Program-made: the position numbers and the translations under genes
The notes under the pieces: model-generated
Seen by the model: only the letters and a program-made list of their open reading frames with translations
Database searches by the model: none
What the model was told of the DNA's origin: nothing
Part shown: positions 43,652 through 51,991 of the stretch, piece by piece
Numbering within the stretch: position 1 is the first letter of the stretch
Layout: each line of letters starts with the position of its first letter
Assembly (NCBI GenBank): GCA_039649115.1
Contig: JBBWZQ010000282.1
Span: forward strand, 1 to 64,000
DNA length: 64,000 bases
Direction: 5' to 3'
Source of the DNA: DATEJJ01 sp039649115
GTDB taxonomy: Bacteria > Actinomycetota > Actinomycetes > Mycobacteriales > Micromonosporaceae

Positions 43652-44728
43652 TCAGCACCGGTCGTGGCAACCGTCCAGCAGGTCGACGGCGATGTCGTCG
43701 TCGAGACCCAAGGGTACCCGCAGCCTCCTGCCGAGCACCTCCGGAAGCCGGTACGGCTTCAGGCCGTCACCAGGCGATTTGATGGCGACGTCGGCCGCCT
43801 TCAGCACATGCCCGGCCGGCAGGTGCCGGGCGGCGACCAGCTTCTTGCCCATCTTCCGCATCGCCGGCGCCTCCTCGGCCAGCGGCCGCTTGCCGGGATC
43901 GCCCAACGCCAGGTGCGCGCGGCGCAGGCCGTCCACGAGCACGGTGAGCCCCTCGGGCGACAGCGAGAAGTGGTGGTCGCTGCCGGGCCGGGTCTGGTCC
44001 AGCGTGAAGTGCTTCTCCACCACCCGCGCGCCAAGTGCGTAAGCCAGCCAGCTCAGCTCCGGCCCGCGGTCGTGCCCGGAGTAGCCCACCACGACGTCCG
44101 GGAACTCCGCCCGCAGCGTCGAGATCACCGAGAGGTTGGCCAGTTCCGGCGGCGTGGGATAGACCGAGGTGCACTGCAGAACCGCGAGCTGCGGGTTGAC
44201 CCGCAGGACGACCTCGCAGGCGCGGCGCACGTCATCCAGGTGCGCGCCGCCCGTACTCACGATCAGTGGCTTGCCCAGGCCGGCCGCGTATTCCAGCAGG
44301 GGCGTGTTGGTCAGGTCGGCTGACGCGATCTTGATGGCCGGCAGGTCCAGCTTGGCCAGAAAGTCCACACTGGACATGTCGAACGCGGAGGCGAAGAAGT
44401 CGATGCCGATCTCGCGGGCCAGGGCCGCCAGTTCGGCGTACTCGCTCCAGCCGAACTCCAGTGCCTCCCGGTGCTTCCCGTACGTCGGCCCGTAGCTGTT
44501 CCGCCCGACATACGGCTCCTGGTACATGCGGTACGTGAACAGTGACCGGTTGTCCCGCTTCTGCAGCTTGGCCCCGTGCGCTCCGGCAGCGGCAGCGGCC
44601 CTGAGCAGCTGCTGCGCCCTGCGTAGATCCCCTTCGTGGTTGTGCCCGATCTCGGCGATGACGTATGCCTCGGTGTCATCGCCGATCCGCCGGCCACCAA
44701 ACATCACCTCGCGTGCCGTCTTACCCAC
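43652..44728 (-). CDS. NeuB-family PEP-condensing synthase with SAF domain
   Basis: A 358-residue protein. The TIM-barrel NeuB domain (about 15-285) has EIGHNHEGDLRRAQQLL, GAKLQKRDNRSLFT, CTSVYPTPPELANL and YSGHDRGPELSWLA; a C-terminal SAF domain (about 295-350) begins KKLVAARHLPAGHVL. NeuB enzymes condense phosphoenolpyruvate with an aldose to give nonulosonic acids. No CMP-sugar synthetase, epimerase or sialyltransferase is present, so the acceptor may be an unusual aldehyde, possibly made by the ProA-like or transketolase enzymes. Start GTG 44728 with GGGGGTGGG upstream. Confidence 0.9.
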   Translation of the reverse strand: MGKTAREVMFGGRRIGDDTEAYVIAEIGHNHEGDLRRAQQLLRAAAAAGAHGAKLQKRDNRSLFTYRMYQEPYVGRNSYGPTYGKHREALEFGWSEYAELAALAREIGIDFFASAFDMSSVDFLAKLDLPAIKIASADLTNTPLLEYAAGLGKPLIVSTGGAHLDDVRRACEVVLRVNPQLAVLQCTSVYPTPPELANLSVISTLRAEFPDVVVGYSGHDRGPELSWLAYALGARVVEKHFTLDQTRPGSDHHFSLSPEGLTVLVDGLRRAHLALGDPGKRPLAEEAPAMRKMGKKLVAARHLPAGHVLKAADVAIKSPGDGLKPYRLPEVLGRRLRVPLGLDDDIAVDLLDGCHDRC

Positions 44729-44771
44729 CCCCGCTCGACTACGAGCATCTATGTACCACCTGATTTGATGG

Positions 44772-44784
44772 ATTGTTGAACATC
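44772..44784 (-). promoter_or_regulatory. Candidate GntR operator (site D) for the neuB-like gene
   Basis: ATTGTTGAACATC matches 10 of 12 positions of ATTGTTNAACAAT and lies 44 bp upstream of the neuB-like GTG. I could not place convincing -35/-10 boxes around it. It shares a 322-bp gene-free stretch (44729-45050) with site E; the rest of that gap shows no ORF or RNA that I can support. Confidence 0.45.
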
Positions 44785-44846
44785 ATGCAGTTAACCGGAC
44801 GCACGGGAGAGCGTCAAGCCGTTGGCAACTTCCCGACGGTGCAGAC

Positions 44847-44893
44847 TTGACCGCGGGACAGCCGACCTCTATGGTGCGATTGTTTAACAATCG
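44847..44893 (+). promoter_or_regulatory. Promoter and perfect GntR operator (site E), autoregulation
   Basis: TTGACC (44847-44852), a 17-bp spacer and TATGGT (44870-44875) form a good promoter. One base later lies CGATTGTTTAACAATCG (44877-44893), a perfect 17-bp inverted repeat covering the expected transcription start. This is the best copy of the palindrome in the window and stands upstream of the gntR gene, a classic autorepression layout. The predicted leader to the GTG at 45051 is long (about 170 nt). Confidence 0.7.
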
Positions 44894-45050
44894 TTGGCAC
44901 CGGGAGGGCGGGCACGATGGCGGGTGGCATGGCGGGCACGGCTGCCGCCAACTCGCCGCGTCGCGCTCGCCCAGGCAGGCCGGTCCGTCATCGACACACT
45001 GCCGCACCGCGTGCGTGGACGCGCAGTTCAGGCCCGATAAACTGACGGCC

Positions 45051-45794
45051 GTGGCGGCGACATCAGGAGCGCAGTGGATCGAGCGGCTGGCAGCGGACCG
45101 TGCGGCGCTCGACCGGGAGTCAACGGCGAAGCGGGTCGCCGACATCCTCCGTGCCCGGATCACCGAAGGCGCGCTCCTGCCCGGCACCCGGCTGTCTGAG
45201 GAGAGCCTCTCGGCGGCCCTCGGCGTGTCCCGCAACACCCTGCGCGAGTCGTTCCGCCTGCTCAGCCACGAAGGCCTGCTGCTGCACGAGCTCAACCGGG
45301 GGGTGTTCGTTCGCATGATCACCCTGGCCGACCTGCACGACATCTACCGGATCCGCCGGATCATCGAGATCGCGGCCGTGCAGTCCGCGGGCCAGGCCGC
45401 GCCGGGCGCGGTGGACCGGGTGCGCGAGGCGGTGGAGTTCGGCGAGCGGGCCGCGCGCGACGACGACTGGCCGGAGGTGGGTACCGGCAACATGCGCTTC
45501 CACCAGGCGTTGGCCGGGCTGCTGGGCAGCCCCCGGGTGGACGAGATCATGCGCGGGGTACTGGCCGAGCTGCGGCTGGTCTTCCACGTCGTGCAGAGCC
45601 CCCGGGACCTGCACGAGCAGTACGTGCACCACAACCGGGAGATCTTCCAGTTGCTGGCCATCGGCGAGACCATCTCGGCGGCGGCGATGCTCGCCGGCTA
45701 CCTCGACGCCGCCGAACGGCAGCTGGTCGAGGCCTACACGGCGCAGCGGGGCGAGCGGGGCCCGGCGGCTACCGCCCGCGCAGCCGGAAGTTGA
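45051..45794 (+). CDS. GntR-family regulator, FadR/FCD subfamily
   Basis: A 247-residue protein. The winged helix-turn-helix domain (about 20-90) has KRVADILRARITEGALLPGTRL and the recognition helix ALGVSRNTLRESFRLLSHEG (fragments); the FCD effector domain (about 95-235) has RRIIEIAAVQSAG, HQALAGLLGSPRVDEIM and a metal-binding His pattern ending YVHHNREIFQLLAIG. FCD regulators usually release DNA on binding a small organic acid. I chose GTG 45051 as the start nearest the domain, though no clear ribosome-binding site is seen; GTG 45015 is an alternative. It is the likely binder of the seven ATTGTTNAACAAT sites. Confidence 0.88.
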   Translation: MAATSGAQWIERLAADRAALDRESTAKRVADILRARITEGALLPGTRLSEESLSAALGVSRNTLRESFRLLSHEGLLLHELNRGVFVRMITLADLHDIYRIRRIIEIAAVQSAGQAAPGAVDRVREAVEFGERAARDDDWPEVGTGNMRFHQALAGLLGSPRVDEIMRGVLAELRLVFHVVQSPRDLHEQYVHHNREIFQLLAIGETISAAAMLAGYLDAAERQLVEAYTAQRGERGPAATARAAGS

Positions 45795-46647
45795 CCGGAG
45801 TGCCCGGCCGGGCCTGTGCCAGCAGGGGCAGATCGGACTCGTCCACGACCGCGACGACGGGGTACCCGCCGAGCGTCGGGTGATCGGCCAGGAAGACCAG
45901 CGGTACGCCGTTGGCCGGCACCTGGACGGCACCGAGCACCACGCCCTCGCTCTGCAACTCCCCCGCGGACAGCCGGGTCAGCGCCGAGCCGAGCAGCCGT
46001 ACGCCGACCCGGTCCGTCATCGGGGACACGCGATAGGTCTCCGTGGTGAGCAGGCGCAGCGCGGCCGGCGTGAACCAGTCGTCGCGCGGCCCCAACCGGA
46101 TCCGCAGCCGCAACGGCGGGCGGGCGGGCGACGGGAACGGCATGAACCAGACGCCGGCCGGGGTGCCGCTCGGGCGGCCCACCGGAAGGACGTCACCGTC
46201 GCGCACCACGGCCGGCCCGAGCTTCGCGAGGGTGTCCGTTGACCGGCTGCCCAGGATGGCCGGGACGTCGATGCCACCGGCGACCGCGAGGTAGGTACGC
46301 AGTCCCGCACGCGTCGGTCCGATGTGGACCACCCGGCCGGCGAGCACCGGTACCGGCACGTACATGTCCACGGGGCGGAGGTCGACGCGCAGCACCGTCG
46401 CCGGAGCGCCGGCCACCGCGACGATGGTGGCGTGGTTGAACCGCAGCGTGCAGCCGGTCAGCGTGATCTCCAGACCAGCCGCCTGCGGCGGGTTGCCGAC
46501 CAGCCGGTTGGCCAGCGTGAGCGCGGGCGGGTCGACCGCACCGGCGCGGGGTACGCCCAGATGCGCGAACCCGACCCGGCCGAGGTCCTGCACCGTCGTC
46601 AGGAGACCGGCCCGCAGCACCGCCAGGCACCGGCCGCCACCCGTCAT
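45769..46647 (-). CDS. PxpC/KipA-like 5-oxoprolinase subunit
   Basis: A 292-residue protein of the biotin-dependent carboxyltransferase-like KipA fold: LLTTVQDLGRVGFAHLGVPRAGAVD near 13-37 (fragment), LEITLTGCTLRF, YLAVAGGIDVPAILGSRSTD and GGYPVVAVVDESDLPLLAQ. With PxpB and PxpA it forms ATP-dependent 5-oxoprolinase, which opens pyroglutamate; PxpA is not in the window. ATG 46647 overlaps the pxpB stop by 4 bp. Its 3' end overlaps the convergent gntR gene by 26 bp. Confidence 0.88.
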   Translation of the reverse strand: MTGGGRCLAVLRAGLLTTVQDLGRVGFAHLGVPRAGAVDPPALTLANRLVGNPPQAAGLEITLTGCTLRFNHATIVAVAGAPATVLRVDLRPVDMYVPVPVLAGRVVHIGPTRAGLRTYLAVAGGIDVPAILGSRSTDTLAKLGPAVVRDGDVLPVGRPSGTPAGVWFMPFPSPARPPLRLRIRLGPRDDWFTPAALRLLTTETYRVSPMTDRVGVRLLGSALTRLSAGELQSEGVVLGAVQVPANGVPLVFLADHPTLGGYPVVAVVDESDLPLLAQARPGTPVNFRLRGR

Positions 46648-47258
46648 CCGGCCACCGGCCGGAAGCAGACCGTGGTACCCGGCGACAGCCTGGCGGGCGG
46701 GTCGCAGGCCAGGTCGAACAGGCGCAGGTCGGTGCGGCCGATCAGCTGCCAGCCGCCCGGGGACTCGCCGGGGTAGACCGCGGTGTACGGGCCGGCGAGG
46801 GCGACGGAGCCCGCCGGTACCCGTACCCGGGGTGCGGGGTGGCGCGGTACCCGCAGCCGCGGCGGCAGGCCGGTCAGGTAGGCGAATCCCGGCGTGAAGC
46901 CGCAGAAGGCCACGGTGAATCTGGTCGAGCTGTGGATGCGGACCGTCTCCTCGGCGGTGGCGTTCCACCGGCGCGCGACGTCCAGCAGGTCCGGACCGTC
47001 GTAGACGGCGGGGATGACGACGACGCGACTGGACACGGTGGACACCAGCGGCGGGGCTGGCAGCAGGGTGAGCGTGCGGACCAGCGCCGCCGGGTCCGGT
47101 ACCCCGTCCAGCAGGATGGTCCTCGCCCCGGGCACGATCTCCACGAACGCCAGGTCCCCGGCGTCGCGCCGCCGGCGCAGTTCCGCGAACCACGCGGGTA
47201 CCGCCACCGCGTCGATCTCGACCAGCACGGCGTCACGGCCGACGCGGCGCACCTGCAC
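46644..47258 (-). CDS. PxpB/KipI-like 5-oxoprolinase subunit
   Basis: A 204-residue protein with the KipI cyclophilin-like core: PAVYDGPDLLDVARRWN near 103, CGFTPGFAYLTGLPPRLRVPR near 138 and GGWQLIGRTDLRLFD near 177. It is the usual partner of the KipA-like protein encoded next. In 5-oxoprolinase the pair phosphorylates or handles the lactam; in allophanate-type enzymes related domains act on ureas. GTG 47258 is chosen because a perfect AGGAGGT stands 5 bp upstream. The promoter contains GntR site F. Confidence 0.88.
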   Translation of the reverse strand: MQVRRVGRDAVLVEIDAVAVPAWFAELRRRRDAGDLAFVEIVPGARTILLDGVPDPAALVRTLTLLPAPPLVSTVSSRVVVIPAVYDGPDLLDVARRWNATAEETVRIHSSTRFTVAFCGFTPGFAYLTGLPPRLRVPRHPAPRVRVPAGSVALAGPYTAVYPGESPGGWQLIGRTDLRLFDLACDPPARLSPGTTVCFRPVAG

Positions 47259-47287
47259 GCGTCACCTCCTGAGGGAAGCTCTGAAGC

Positions 47288-47323
47288 ATTGTTGAACGAT
47301 ATACGACGGCATTCGCCCGTCAA
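47288..47323 (-). promoter_or_regulatory. Promoter with GntR operator (site F) for pxpB-pxpC
   Basis: On the minus strand TTGACG (47323-47318), a 16-bp spacer and TATCGT (47301-47296) form a promoter. The operator, read on the plus strand as ATTGTTGAACGAT (47288-47300), 11 of 12 matches, overlaps the -10 box and the start-site region. Confidence 0.6.
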
Positions 47324-47335
47324 GTCGACCGAGCG

Positions 47336-47364
47336 TTGACGAATTGTTCAACGAGTTCTACGCT
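47336..47364 (+). promoter_or_regulatory. Promoter with GntR operator (site G) for the second Liv operon
   Basis: TTGACG (47336-47341), a 17-bp spacer and TACGCT (47359-47364) form a good promoter. The spacer contains ATTGTTCAACGAG (47343-47355), 10 of 12 matches. It is divergent from site F, 43 bp away, in the 168-bp gap between pxpB and the binding-protein gene. Confidence 0.6.
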
Positions 47365-47426
47365 CCCAAGAATCACCACCGCCCAGGTACGGCCTCCTGT
47401 TCGACAAACAGAAGAGCGAGAGCGTC

Positions 47427-48698
47427 ATGCGCAGACTGGCCAGCGCTGCCGTCATCGCCGCCTTGGTCGCGGTCGGTGCGGCATGCGGGAACGACGGTGG
47501 CGGCAGCGGACCGTCGCCGGACACCGTGAAGATCGCCGGGCTGTGGCCGCTGAGCGGTCCCAACGCGACACAGGGCACGGATGTCCTGCACGGCGCGCAA
47601 CTCGCGGTGGACATCGTGAACAACGCACATCCCGGCCTCGACCTGCCCCTCGCCGCGGGTGCCGGCCTACCCGGGCTGGGTGGCGCCAAGTTGGCTCTGG
47701 TGTCCGGAGACACCCAGGGCAAGCCCGACGTCGGGGCGAGCGAGGTGGACCGTCAGGTGACCCGGGAGAAGGTGGCGGCCATCGTCGGGTGCTACCAGTC
47801 CAGTGTCACGCTGACCGCGAGCCAGCGGGCGGAACGCCTCGGTGTGCCCTTCGTCAACGGCGAGTCGTCGTCGACCGCCCTGACCGGGCGGGGCCTCAAG
47901 TGGTTCTTCCGCACCGGCCCGACCGACGAAACCTTCGCCGGCACCATGTTCGACTACCTGGCCGCCCGCCGGCAGCAGGGCGTGGCGGCGGGCACGGTCG
48001 CCATCCTGCACAGCAACGACCAGTACGGCAACGACGGCGCCGCGGTCACCAAGAAGGTCGCCGGCCGGGACGGGCTGCGGGTGACCGCCGACGTGTCCTT
48101 CGAGCCGGACGCGGCCGACCTGACCTCACAGGTCGCGCAGGTCCGGGCGAGCCACCCGGACGTGCTGTTCGTCCTGGCATACACCAACGGCGCGATCAAG
48201 CTGATGAAGACGCTCAACCAGACGGGCTACTACCCACCCGCGCTGCTCGCCTACGGCACCGGCTTCGCCGACCCCGCGTTCGTCAAGGGCCTGGGACCCC
48301 TCGCCAACGGTGCGTCCACCCGGGCGGCGTGGTCCGCGGAGATCGCGGACCGGCGGGCGTCGGCCAAGGCGGTCGCCCAACTGTTCCAGCAACGGTACGG
48401 CGCGCCGATGACGGAGAACTCGGCCCGGACGTTCACCTCGGTCCTGACCCTCGCGCAGGCCATCGACAACGCCAGGTCGACGAAGCCGGCGGCGATCAGG
48501 GACGCGCTGCGCGCGCTCGACGTGCGCGGCGACCAGACGATCATGCCGTGGGACGGGATCAGGTTCGACGCGACCGGCCAGAACACCCTGGCGCGCGGCG
48601 TCGTGGAGCAGTTGATCAACGGACAGTACCGCGTGGTGTTCCCCGCCAGCCTGGCCTCGACAACGGCGATCTGGCCGCTGCGGCGGGCGCAGCAGTGA
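47427..48698 (+). CDS. ABC transporter substrate-binding lipoprotein (Leu/Ile/Val-type)
   Basis: A 423-residue lipoprotein with a short signal peptide and lipobox (AVGAACGND). The type I binding fold begins VKIAGLWPLSGPNATQGTDVLHG and continues with VGCYQSSVTLTASQ and ILHSNDQYGND, typical of Liv/urea-type receptors. It is the first gene of a five-gene importer operon and is under the same candidate operator as pxpBC. The ligand may be the lactam or amino acid handled by this block. Confidence 0.93.
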   Translation: MRRLASAAVIAALVAVGAACGNDGGGSGPSPDTVKIAGLWPLSGPNATQGTDVLHGAQLAVDIVNNAHPGLDLPLAAGAGLPGLGGAKLALVSGDTQGKPDVGASEVDRQVTREKVAAIVGCYQSSVTLTASQRAERLGVPFVNGESSSTALTGRGLKWFFRTGPTDETFAGTMFDYLAARRQQGVAAGTVAILHSNDQYGNDGAAVTKKVAGRDGLRVTADVSFEPDAADLTSQVAQVRASHPDVLFVLAYTNGAIKLMKTLNQTGYYPPALLAYGTGFADPAFVKGLGPLANGASTRAAWSAEIADRRASAKAVAQLFQQRYGAPMTENSARTFTSVLTLAQAIDNARSTKPAAIRDALRALDVRGDQTIMPWDGIRFDATGQNTLARGVVEQLINGQYRVVFPASLASTTAIWPLRRAQQ

Positions 48699-49555
48699 CC
48701 GACGTCCTCCAGGCCCTTGTCAACGGGCTCCTGATCGGTTCGGTGTTCGCACTGGTCGCGGTCGGGCTGACGTTGATCTACGGGGTCATGGACATCGTCA
48801 ACTTCGCGCACGGCGAGATGGTGATGGCGGGCATGTACGCCTCGTTCTTCGCCTGGTCGGTGGTTGGTCTCGACCCGCTGGTATCGCTGCCGATCGCCGG
48901 CGTGTCCGTCGGCGTGGTCGGCGGGCTGATGTACCTGGGCGTGATCGGACCCGTGCTGGGCAAGTCACCGCTGGCACAGGTGATCGCGACCTTCGGCGTC
49001 CAGGTGTTCCTGCGCGGGCTCGCCCAGTTCCTCTGGACGCCGGACACCCGTACGGTGCGGCACGTCTGGGCGGACGGCATCCGGCTGCACATCGGCGGCG
49101 TACTGCTGGGCGGGCCGCAACTGGTCATGGCCGGCGGCGCGCTGCTGTGCACGCTGGCCGTCGCGGCCCTGATGAACCGGACCCGGCTCGGCGGGGCCAT
49201 CCGGGCCGCCGGCGAGGATCAGGCGGCGGCCGCGCTGATGGGCATCAACCCCCGGCGGATGTACGCGCTCGCCTGGGTCATCGCCGGAACCGCCACCGGT
49301 GTGGCCGGCGGGCTCGTGATGAACGCCTATTCGGCCTCGCCGACCGCGGGCGTCACCTTCGTCCTGATGGCCTTTGTCGTGGTCGCGTTGGGCGGGTTCG
49401 GCAGCATCGGCGGCGCGGCCGTCGCCGGCCTGCTGATCGGCGCCGTCCAGGGAGTCGTCGGCCGCTACGCCTCCAGCTACACCCTGGTGGCCGCGCTCGG
49501 CATCTACCTGTTGGTGGTCCTGGTCCGGCCGCGGGGCCTGATGGGGACGCGATGA
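48695..49555 (+). CDS. ABC transporter permease, LivH-like
   Basis: A 286-residue membrane protein from a GTG overlapping the previous stop. The LivH signature is VGLTLIYGVMDIVNFAHGEM near 24-43, with RTRLGGAIRAAGEDQAAAALMG (fragment) as the cytoplasmic loop and FVVVALGGFGSIGGAAVAG. It forms the pore with LivM. Confidence 0.93.
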   Translation: MTDVLQALVNGLLIGSVFALVAVGLTLIYGVMDIVNFAHGEMVMAGMYASFFAWSVVGLDPLVSLPIAGVSVGVVGGLMYLGVIGPVLGKSPLAQVIATFGVQVFLRGLAQFLWTPDTRTVRHVWADGIRLHIGGVLLGGPQLVMAGGALLCTLAVAALMNRTRLGGAIRAAGEDQAAAALMGINPRRMYALAWVIAGTATGVAGGLVMNAYSASPTAGVTFVLMAFVVVALGGFGSIGGAAVAGLLIGAVQGVVGRYASSYTLVAALGIYLLVVLVRPRGLMGTR

Positions 49556-50574
49556 GTGTGCCGGTGCTGGAGCGGCTGACCCGGGTCGGGCCACCGCGAC
49601 CGCCGCCCCGCCGGTCCACCCGCTGGCTGGCCACCGCCGTCGTGTTCGCCGCGCTGGCGGCCTACCCGCTGGTCCTCGGTGACTCGAACGCCCAGGACAT
49701 CGGCATCCAGGCGCTGACCTTCGGCATCGCGGCGACCGGCTGGAACGTGCTGGGCGGCTACACCGGCCAGATCTCGTTCGGCCACGCGCTGTACTTCGGC
49801 ACCGGCGCCTACACCACCGCGATGCTGGTCCGCCACGACTGGTCGCCGTGGCTCGCCATCGCGCTGTCCCTGCCGGTGGCGGCCACGGTGGCGGTCGTCA
49901 TCGGGTACCCGACGTTCCGGCTGCGCCACCACTACTACTCGATCGCCACGATCGCGGTCGCCGAGATCGTGCTCCTGCTGGTGACCACGACCGCGGCACT
50001 CGGACAGGCCAGCGGCCTGGAACTGCCGATCAAGGAGCCGTCCCTGGCCAACCTGCAGTTCTCCCTGCAGGACAAGCGGCCGTACTACTACGTGGCACTG
50101 GCGCTGTTCGGCCTGGTCGCCCTGGCGGTCATGGTGTTTCTCCGCGGACGGGCGGGCTGTTACGTCCGGGCCATCCGGGACGACCAGGTCGCCGCCGCCG
50201 CGGTCGGCGTCCCGGTCCAGCGGTACAAGATGTATGCCGCGGTCCTGTCCGCCGTGACGACCGCGCTGGCCGGCGGCTTCTACGTCATGTTCGTCCTGTT
50301 CATCGATCCGCCCTCCGGGCTGGGGCTGGACCTGTCCGTCTCGTTCACCCTGATGGCCGTGCTCGGCGGAGCCGGCCGGTTCTGGGGCCCCCTGCTCGGC
50401 GCGTGGGTGCTGGTCGGCGTGCAGTTCCTCACCCGCCAGCAGTTCTCCGGCAGCGGCCGGTCGGTCGATCTGCTGCTCTACGGCGCGTTGATTATCACGA
50501 TCGCCGTGGTCGAGCCGGGCGGCATCATCGCGCTGATCGAACGGGTACGGCGCCGGATCCGGCGGTCGCCGTGA
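49552..50574 (+). CDS. ABC transporter permease, LivM-like
   Basis: A 340-residue membrane protein with a basic, Pro-rich N-terminus (about 1-24). It carries GWNVLGGYTGQISFGHALYFG, RGRAGCYVRAIRDDQVAAAAVG and AVLGGAGRFWGPLLGAW. It overlaps LivH and LivG by 4 bp each. Confidence 0.93.
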   Translation: MSVPVLERLTRVGPPRPPPRRSTRWLATAVVFAALAAYPLVLGDSNAQDIGIQALTFGIAATGWNVLGGYTGQISFGHALYFGTGAYTTAMLVRHDWSPWLAIALSLPVAATVAVVIGYPTFRLRHHYYSIATIAVAEIVLLLVTTTAALGQASGLELPIKEPSLANLQFSLQDKRPYYYVALALFGLVALAVMVFLRGRAGCYVRAIRDDQVAAAAVGVPVQRYKMYAAVLSAVTTALAGGFYVMFVLFIDPPSGLGLDLSVSFTLMAVLGGAGRFWGPLLGAWVLVGVQFLTRQQFSGSGRSVDLLLYGALIITIAVVEPGGIIALIERVRRRIRRSP

Positions 50575-51287
50575 GCCTGCTGCGGGTGGACGGCCTGTCC
50601 CGCCGGTTCGGCGGGCTGCGGGCCAACCAGGACATCTCCTTCGCGGTGGCGGAGGGCAGCGTGGTGGGCCTGATCGGGCCCAACGGCGCGGGCAAGAGCA
50701 CGCTGTTCGCGATGATCGCCGGTGCGGACCGGCCCACTTCCGGACATCTGCACTTCGCCGGTCGCGAGGTCACCGGCTGGTCTGCGCGGGAGGCGGTACG
50801 CGCCGGCGTCGCCCGTACCTTCCAGCTGATGCGGGTCTTCGGCTCGATGAGCGTGCTGGACAACCTGGTCGTCGCCGCGCACGTCCGGTACCCGGGCAGG
50901 CGCGCGGCCACGAACCGGGCCGAGCACGTCGCGCGGCAACTGGGACTCGTCGAGGTCGCCGACCTGCCGGCGGCCGGGCTCACCGCGGTCTGGAAGAAGC
51001 GCCTGGAAATGGGGCGTGCCCTCGCGACCGGGCCCCGCCTGCTGCTCCTGGACGAGGTGCTCTCCGGGCTGACGCCGACCGAGGCCAACGAGGCGGTGGA
51101 GGTGGTACGCGGCCTGCGGCGCGACGGCATCACCGTGCTGATGGTGGAGCACGTGATGGAGGTGATCATGCCACTGTGCGACCGGCTGGTGGTGCTGCAC
51201 CACGGCGAGAAACTCAGCGAGGGTACGCCGGCCGAGGTGGTGTCGGATCCGGACGTGGTCGAGGCCTACCTGGGCAGCCCGCTGTGA
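50571..51287 (+). CDS. ABC transporter ATPase, LivG-like
   Basis: A 238-residue ATPase: Walker A IGPNGAGKST, Walker B LLLLDEVLSGLTP and H-loop VLMVEHVMEVI. The signature region reads WKKRLEMGRAL in place of the usual LSGGQ-type sequence, which is a variation known in LivG-like proteins that also show VLSGLTP. GTG start within the previous stop. Confidence 0.9.
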   Translation: MSLLRVDGLSRRFGGLRANQDISFAVAEGSVVGLIGPNGAGKSTLFAMIAGADRPTSGHLHFAGREVTGWSAREAVRAGVARTFQLMRVFGSMSVLDNLVVAAHVRYPGRRAATNRAEHVARQLGLVEVADLPAAGLTAVWKKRLEMGRALATGPRLLLLDEVLSGLTPTEANEAVEVVRGLRRDGITVLMVEHVMEVIMPLCDRLVVLHHGEKLSEGTPAEVVSDPDVVEAYLGSPL

Positions 51288-51988
51288 TTCTCCGGGTGTC
51301 CGACCTGCACGTCGACTACGCGGGGGTGGCCGCCCTGCACGGCGTGCACCTCGACGTCGCGGAAGGGGAACTCGTCGCGCTGGTCGGCGCGAACGGTGCG
51401 GGAAAGAGCTCCCTGCTGGCCGCCGTCTCCGGGCTGCACCGGCCGATCCGGGGGCGGATCGAGTTCGGGGGGATGGACATCGGCCGGCTCCCGGCCCACC
51501 AGGTCGCCCGGCACGGCGTGGTACTCGTGCCGGAGGGGCGGCGCCTGTTCGCACAGCAGACCGTGGTGCAGAACCTCGTGCTGGGTGCCTACCACCGGCC
51601 GGTGGGCGAGCGGGCCGCCAGCCTGGACCGCGTCTACCAGCTGTTCCCGGTGCTGGCCGAGCGGCGCGGCCAGCGCGCCGGTACGTTGTCCGGCGGCGAG
51701 CAGCAGATGCTCGCCCTCGGCCGGGCGCTGATGGGCCGGCCCCAGATGCTCATGCTCGATGAGCCCTCGCTCGGCATCTCCCCCAGGTACACCCGGATGG
51801 TGTTCGGCATCCTCGCCGAGATCCGCGCCGAGGGCACCACGATCCTGCTGGTGGAACAGAACCTGCGGGCGGCACTGGACCTGGCTGACCGGGCGTACGT
51901 GCTGCAGACCGGCCGGATCGTGCTGTCCGGCCCGGCCGCCGACCTGGCCCGCTCCGACGACGTGCGCCGCTCCTATCTCGGCCTGTGA
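51284..51988 (+). CDS. ABC transporter ATPase, LivF-like
   Basis: A 234-residue ATPase: Walker A GANGAGKSS, signature LSGGEQQMLALGRALM, Walker B LMLDEPSLGISP and H-loop ILLVEQNLRAAL. It ends the second importer operon, 3 bp before the stop of the convergent ATP-grasp gene at 51992. Confidence 0.93.
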   Translation: MILRVSDLHVDYAGVAALHGVHLDVAEGELVALVGANGAGKSSLLAAVSGLHRPIRGRIEFGGMDIGRLPAHQVARHGVVLVPEGRRLFAQQTVVQNLVLGAYHRPVGERAASLDRVYQLFPVLAERRGQRAGTLSGGEQQMLALGRALMGRPQMLMLDEPSLGISPRYTRMVFGILAEIRAEGTTILLVEQNLRAALDLADRAYVLQTGRIVLSGPAADLARSDDVRRSYLGL

Positions 51989-51991
51989 TCG

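Noticed and set aside
43652..44728. NeuB-like gene as part of a sialic or legionaminic acid coat pathway
   Set aside because: No epimerase, CMP-sugar synthetase or glycosyltransferase is present, and the shared operators link it to amino acid-type genes.
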